Positions 38,893 to 42,746 of a stretch of DNA of 42,746 bases are shown here, one piece after another. The DNA is from an uncultured Photobacterium sp. (GTDB taxonomy: Bacteria > Pseudomonadota > Gammaproteobacteria > Enterobacterales > Vibrionaceae). The DNA lies in NCBI GenBank assembly GCA_947039005.1, contig CAMQXY010000015.1, positions 1-42,746 of the forward strand, read 5' to 3'. The notes below the pieces were generated by a model. That model saw only the letters and a list, made by a program, of their open reading frames with translations, did no database searches and was not told the origin of the DNA. Made by a program: the position numbers and the translations under genes. Every line of letters starts with the position of its first letter. The stretch's first letter is position 1.

Positions 38893-39606
38893 ATGAACAA
38901 TAATGGTATTCATCCCTCATTCGATATATTAAACCAACTACCTGGTTGCTGGGGCTGTAAGGATATAAACTCAGTTTTTGTTTATGTAAATGAGGAATAT
39001 TCGAGGATCATTGGTTTTAATAATCCTCTCGACTGTATTGGTTTAACTGATTTTGATATACCTCATTTAAACCCTAAATATGCGCACCTATTTCAACAGC
39101 AAGATTTACAAGTAATGCAATCTGAAAAACGATTACGCATACTTGATATTCATCCATACGCTGATGGGTATTGGCGGGCACATTTATTTACAAAAACAGC
39201 ATGGCGAGATAAAAGCAACAACATTATTGGAACTATTTTTTCAGGCATAGAGTTCAAAGATACATCATTACTTGAAATTGGGCATTGGCTTTGTCGTACC
39301 AATATTATCGATAAAACAGAAAAAAATAATCCTCATTTTAATAAATCAAAATTAAAAATTTTTCTTAATACTCGAGAATCTGAAGTGTTGTTTTTATTAC
39401 TTTACGGTAAAAAACCACAATACATAGCAAAGACATTACAATTAGCCGTAAAAACGGTTGAAAACTATGTGGTACGACTAAGAGAAAAATTTAATGCCAA
39501 TTCCAAAGGTGAATTGATTGAAGTAGCTCTTAATGCTGGTTTTGGTTCACATATTCCAGAAAGTATGTTGAAAACACAACAATCAATCATATTAAAAGAA
39601 TATTAA
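38893..39606 (+). CDS. PAS-LuxR transcriptional regulator
   Basis: 237 residues. A PAS-like sensing domain covers about 8-125 (CWGCKDINSVFVYVNEEYSR, GIEF at its end); a LuxR/GerE helix-turn-helix covers about 155-215 with TRESEVLFLLLYGKKPQYIA and VKTVENYVVRLREKFNANSK. No receiver domain and no transmembrane segment. Regulators of this form occur in pairs with varied targets; no target is apparent here, the nearest downstream gene (pdxH) being convergent. Confidence 0.87.
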   Translation: MNNNGIHPSFDILNQLPGCWGCKDINSVFVYVNEEYSRIIGFNNPLDCIGLTDFDIPHLNPKYAHLFQQQDLQVMQSEKRLRILDIHPYADGYWRAHLFTKTAWRDKSNNIIGTIFSGIEFKDTSLLEIGHWLCRTNIIDKTEKNNPHFNKSKLKIFLNTRESEVLFLLLYGKKPQYIAKTLQLAVKTVENYVVRLREKFNANSKGELIEVALNAGFGSHIPESMLKTQQSIILKEY

Positions 39607-39612
39607 ATGAAA

Positions 39613-39639
39613 TTAGCAGAGTATTTACTACTCTGCTAA
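39613..39639. terminator. Bidirectional hairpin between the LuxR-type gene and pdxH
   Basis: 11-bp perfect stem TTAGCAGAGTA/TACTCTGCTAA, 5-base loop, between two convergent stops. Neither side has a strong T-run. Confidence 0.6.
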
Positions 39640-39648
39640 ATAATTAAC

Positions 39649-40287
39649 TTATGGTGCTAAACGTTCAATATCCCAATCGTTATTTTCATTACGAGAATAA
39701 ATAAAACGATCATGCAACCGGTGCTTACCACCTTGCCAGAATTCAATAGAATCAAACTTTACTCTATACCCTCCCCAAAAACTAGGAAGCGGCACTTCAC
39801 CTGCTGAAAACTTTTTCTTTAATTCAAAAAATTTCCCTTCAAGAGCCTGACGAGCAGAGAGCCGAGAACTTTGTTTACTCGCCCAAGCCGCAATTTGACT
39901 TTCTTTCGGTCTACTTGAAAAATACTTCATAACTTCAAGTGTTGATAACTGCTCAACATGACCTGTAACATGGACTTGCCGATCAAGTATATGCCACGGA
40001 AAATGTAAACTTATCTTATTATTTAAATGTAATTGCTCAGCTTTACGACTACTTAAATTGGTATAAAAGATAAAACCTTCATTATCGAGATCTTTTAATA
40101 AGACAATCCGTTGAAATGGTTGTCCTTCAGCATTAACCGTCGCAATAGTCATCGCAGTAGGATCGGGTAAATTTGCATCAACCGCTTGTTGTAACCATTT
40201 ATTAAATAAATCTAAAGGCTCGGTGGGTAAATCATCACGACGTAAACCACCTTTGATATATTCTCGACGAATATCAGTCAAATCCAT
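39649..40287 (-). CDS. pdxH: Pyridoxamine 5'-phosphate oxidase
   Basis: FMN enzyme of vitamin B6 synthesis and salvage, oxidising PNP and PMP to pyridoxal phosphate; 212 residues, cytoplasmic. [40 protein letters not shown] (FMN and substrate contacts), the [16 protein letters not shown] segment and the C-terminal [20 protein letters not shown] are classical PdxH. AGGAG is a few bases before the ATG. Monocistronic. Confidence 0.97.
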   Translation of the reverse strand: MDLTDIRREYIKGGLRRDDLPTEPLDLFNKWLQQAVDANLPDPTAMTIATVNAEGQPFQRIVLLKDLDNEGFIFYTNLSSRKAEQLHLNNKISLHFPWHILDRQVHVTGHVEQLSTLEVMKYFSSRPKESQIAAWASKQSSRLSARQALEGKFFELKKKFSAGEVPLPSFWGGYRVKFDSIEFWQGGKHRLHDRFIYSRNENNDWDIERLAP

Positions 40288-40558
40288 CTTTTATCTCCTA
40301 CTCTAAAGACCCAATAATTAATTATTAATCGCTATATCATCATAAATAACTGAATAAAAATCTATTCCTATTGCAAACAATCAATTGTTGCATAAAGAAA
40401 TAGACGCATTTAGCGAAAAACAACTTTTGTTGAGAAACAATCAACTGTATATCGCAGAGTTTTGATAAATTATACCAATCAGATGTCTTCATTTTCAGCA
40501 TATCTTTATCAATTCTTTGCTCATTGAATGCTGCAGTTAACTTTTTGGTGCTCAAATT

Positions 40559-42502
40559 ATGACACTCTTCAAACGCCAAGTTATTAGTCTAACCGTATTG
40601 GTTTGCTCTGTTATTAGCGTAGTAACCGCGCAACAGCTTTATTCAAGCTACTCAACCCTAAAACATCAACATATCGTAATGTCACAAACAGATATTAATC
40701 GTGCTTTAGTGATACTACCTCAAGCACTAATAAAGCTAAATGATCCAGTAATGTCCAATATTCAAGAAAAAGAATTATTAGCAATTACTAATCAATTATT
40801 TTCAAATACCAATTATAGCCAGATAAACCTTGCATCAACTGACTCGCGTCAACTTATTCGTCAAGATAACGTTATATCAACGATGCACTCACCACACTGG
40901 TTTCAAAATATATTTAAAATTTCATCTCATACTGAACAACGAATCATTGAACATGAAAATCAATCATTAGGCTTATTAACAATAACAACACAACCCATAC
41001 TTAACTACCAACAATTATGGCAGATCAGCACACGCACTGTATTGGTTAATATTTGTATTGCTCTCATTGCGAGTTTATTAATTTATTTTATTTGTCGTAG
41101 GCAATTCTCCGCATTAGCACGATTAACCGCACGTACGCGGAATATAGATAACTTAAATCAAGCGCCTTTATCTATACCCAATGAATCAGATTTAGCGATT
41201 ATCGTACGTGCATTCAATAAAATTTGTTATCAATTAGATGCCAACTTTAAAAATCAAGCAGATGAAGCAATGAAATTACGACAACAAGCCTACTTGGATA
41301 CAACATCCGGCTTGGGTAACCGTAGTTTCTTTATTCACCAACTTAGTTCATGGTTAAATGAATCATATAAAGGTGGATTAGGCTTAATTCAGACTGATTT
41401 AATTAATGAATGCTACCAAAATGAAGGTTTTAAAGAAGGCGATGAATTAATTAAAACCATTTCCTCTCGATTAAATGAAGTTCTTATTTTTAATGATGCA
41501 ACATTAGCACGTCTTTCTAAAGATGAATTTGCCTTTCTTATTCCAAATATTTCCATTGAAAAATTACAACTGTGTAGCAAATCACTACTTAACGTTTTTA
41601 ATGATTTAAATACGCACTCGACCACCATCAATGACAATGTTGCTATCGGCTTATTATTTAATGAAAATAAAAGTACACCAAGCCAAATATTGACTCAATT
41701 AGATAATGCATTAACTCAAGCAAAAATAATGCCTCACGAATCCATTTCAATAATTAAAGATATTAATAACCAAACGACATTAGGTAAACAACAATGGAAG
41801 TCTTTACTTGAAGAAGCGATAAGTGAAGATTTATTCATCTATAAATATCAACCAGCCACACTGTCAAATGGGATAAATTACCATTATGAAGTTTTCACCG
41901 CGATCAAGAAAAACAATAACTACTATTCTGCAGGTATGTTTTTAGGAGCTATAGAGGATTTAAAAATTGGCAGTTGGTTTGATCGTCATGTTATTGTCGC
42001 TATTGTTAATAAATTAAATGCAGATAGAACAAGTGGTCCTTTTGCAATAAACATCACTAATAGTTGTATTAATGATCCCAGCTTTATTCGTTGGTTAGAT
42101 AATTTACTACAAAAGAACATATCATTAAGTTCTCGATTATTTTTTGAAATTCAAGAAATCAGTTGTATTAGACATACTGATGCAACCGGTATTTTATGCT
42201 CTATTATCCATAAACATGAATTTGGTTTTGGTATCGATAACTATGGTCGTAATTTTCAATCATTGACCTATTTAAAAGAACTACAACCTAATTACGTTAA
42301 AATAGATTATGTCTATACTCATCAACTCAATGACCAAACAAAATCGACAGTACTGTCCTCAATCTGTAGAACCGCCCATAGCCTTAATATTAAAGTGATT
42401 GCAACGCGAGTGGAAACGGAAACTCAACTAGAGCGACTATCTGAATTATTTGTTGGTGGCTATCAAGGATTCATTACAGATAAACAACGACAATCTGCAT
42501 AA
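40559..42502 (+). CDS. LapD-like receptor with degenerate GGDEF and EAL domains
   Basis: 647 residues. Membrane helix at about 7-24, a periplasmic LapD/MoxY-type domain (25-155), a second membrane helix (160-180), HAMP (about 180-235), then a GGDEF-like domain (about 243-400) with SKDEF at 320-324 instead of GGDEF, and an EAL-like domain (about 412-640) with EVF at 444-446 instead of EAL. Both catalytic motifs are lost, so a c-di-GMP receptor role like LapD is more likely than cyclase or phosphodiesterase activity. No lapG or large adhesin lies in view on its left; the right side is outside the window. Ribosome binding site weak. Confidence 0.85.
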   Translation: MTLFKRQVISLTVLVCSVISVVTAQQLYSSYSTLKHQHIVMSQTDINRALVILPQALIKLNDPVMSNIQEKELLAITNQLFSNTNYSQINLASTDSRQLIRQDNVISTMHSPHWFQNIFKISSHTEQRIIEHENQSLGLLTITTQPILNYQQLWQISTRTVLVNICIALIASLLIYFICRRQFSALARLTARTRNIDNLNQAPLSIPNESDLAIIVRAFNKICYQLDANFKNQADEAMKLRQQAYLDTTSGLGNRSFFIHQLSSWLNESYKGGLGLIQTDLINECYQNEGFKEGDELIKTISSRLNEVLIFNDATLARLSKDEFAFLIPNISIEKLQLCSKSLLNVFNDLNTHSTTINDNVAIGLLFNENKSTPSQILTQLDNALTQAKIMPHESISIIKDINNQTTLGKQQWKSLLEEAISEDLFIYKYQPATLSNGINYHYEVFTAIKKNNNYYSAGMFLGAIEDLKIGSWFDRHVIVAIVNKLNADRTSGPFAINITNSCINDPSFIRWLDNLLQKNISLSSRLFFEIQEISCIRHTDATGILCSIIHKHEFGFGIDNYGRNFQSLTYLKELQPNYVKIDYVYTHQLNDQTKSTVLSSICRTAHSLNIKVIATRVETETQLERLSELFVGGYQGFITDKQRQSA

Positions 42503-42505
42503 CAC

Positions 42506-42520
42506 ATTTACAGTGTAAAT
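42506..42520. promoter_or_regulatory. Palindrome copy 1
   Basis: ATTTACA-G-TGTAAAT, a perfect palindrome with a central G, immediately after the LapD-like stop. First of four related sites (centres at 42513, 42551, 42587, 42642). Confidence 0.5.
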
Positions 42521-42534
42521 TTAACCGCCCACTC

Positions 42535-42567
42535 AAAAAGTCTATTTACACTGTAAATAGACTTTTT
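42535..42567 (+). terminator. Terminator hairpin that contains palindrome copy 2
   Basis: AAAAAGTCTATTTACA pairs with TGTAAATAGACTTTTT around a central C, then T. The core TTTACA-C-TGTAAA is the second copy of the repeated palindrome, so this site could be both an intrinsic terminator for the LapD-like gene and an operator. Confidence 0.55.
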
Positions 42568-42577
42568 TAATACCAAA

Positions 42578-42596
42578 AAATTTACACTGTAAATTT
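42578..42596. promoter_or_regulatory. Palindrome copy 3
   Basis: AAATTTACA-C-TGTAAATTT, a perfect 19-base palindrome with a central C. Confidence 0.5.
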
Positions 42597-42633
42597 CAAC
42601 CACAGCTACCACAATAGGATTATCCTTATTACA

Positions 42634-42650
42634 TATTTACACTGTAAATA
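42634..42650. promoter_or_regulatory. Palindrome copy 4
   Basis: TATTTACA-C-TGTAAATA, a perfect 17-base palindrome with a central C. The flanking DNA to the window end holds no gene. Confidence 0.5.
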
Positions 42651-42746
42651 ATTATCCCACCCCCACATTAATATGCAACAATAAGTATATCAATGTAGCC
42701 TTGTAATCTAATTCTAATAAATAGATAACCCAATTGAATTGTATGA

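Noticed and set aside
40340-40579. 79-codon minus-strand frame upstream of the LapD-like gene
   Set aside because: No ribosome binding site, overlaps the start of the opposite gene, unremarkable composition.

Overview
This AT-rich window encodes proteins close to those of Vibrionaceae: a VF530-type DNA-binding protein, UPF0306/YhbP, UhpT, PdxH, and a full F1Fo ATP synthase set. Photobacterium is my best guess because that genus is known to carry two complete atp clusters in at least one species (P. profundum), and this cluster lacks the gidB/parAB and glmU neighbours of the usual locus. An orphan acetate kinase and a lone uhpT also suggest a secondary, accessory-type replicon region. The genus and replicon assignments are inference.

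Layout. 1-1556 (-) is a malic enzyme cut off by the window edge. 1821-2613 (-) holds small genes: an unknown protein, a 35-residue membrane peptide and an orphan TatA. 2865-6991 (-) is a potassium block, kup-kdpD-kdpE, with a KdpD that lacks its large cytoplasmic N-terminal half. 7235-8698 (-) is an MFS transporter, followed by about 1.1 kb of AT-rich DNA. 9900-10931 (+) is a tryptophanyl-tRNA synthetase behind a leader that can fold in two mutually exclusive ways. 11164-18068 (-) is atpIBEFHAGDC. 18650-19443 holds a decayed tandem-repeat zinc-ribbon gene, then a VF530 gene (+) and a SpoIIAA-like gene (-). 21077-21437 (-) looks like a free-standing structured RNA with its own promoter and terminator. 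22026-23414 (+) is uhpT. 23787-26678 (+) is a DUF1800/DUF1501 pair with a Tat signal. 26740-29529 is a thiamine-diphosphate decarboxylase gene (-) divergent from a LysR regulator (+). A membrane-protein pseudogene follows, then feoB-feoC without feoA (+), a TnpB remnant (+), ackA (-), a CatB-type acetyltransferase (-) divergent from an unknown helical protein (+), a DUF11 protein (-), yhbP (+), a candidate small RNA (+), a PAS-LuxR regulator (+), pdxH (-) and a LapD-like degenerate GGDEF-EAL receptor (+). The last 145 bases carry four copies of a TTTACA-(C/G)-TGTAAA palindrome.

The genes read as a metabolic and transport region: malate decarboxylation, ATP synthesis, K+ and Fe2+ import, sugar-phosphate import, acetate metabolism and vitamin B6. 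No phage, CRISPR array, rRNA or tRNA was seen. The least explained signals are in RNA and operators: the about 360-nt structured RNA, the trpS leader, the hairpin-rich RNA at 38589-38776 and the palindrome array at the right edge.
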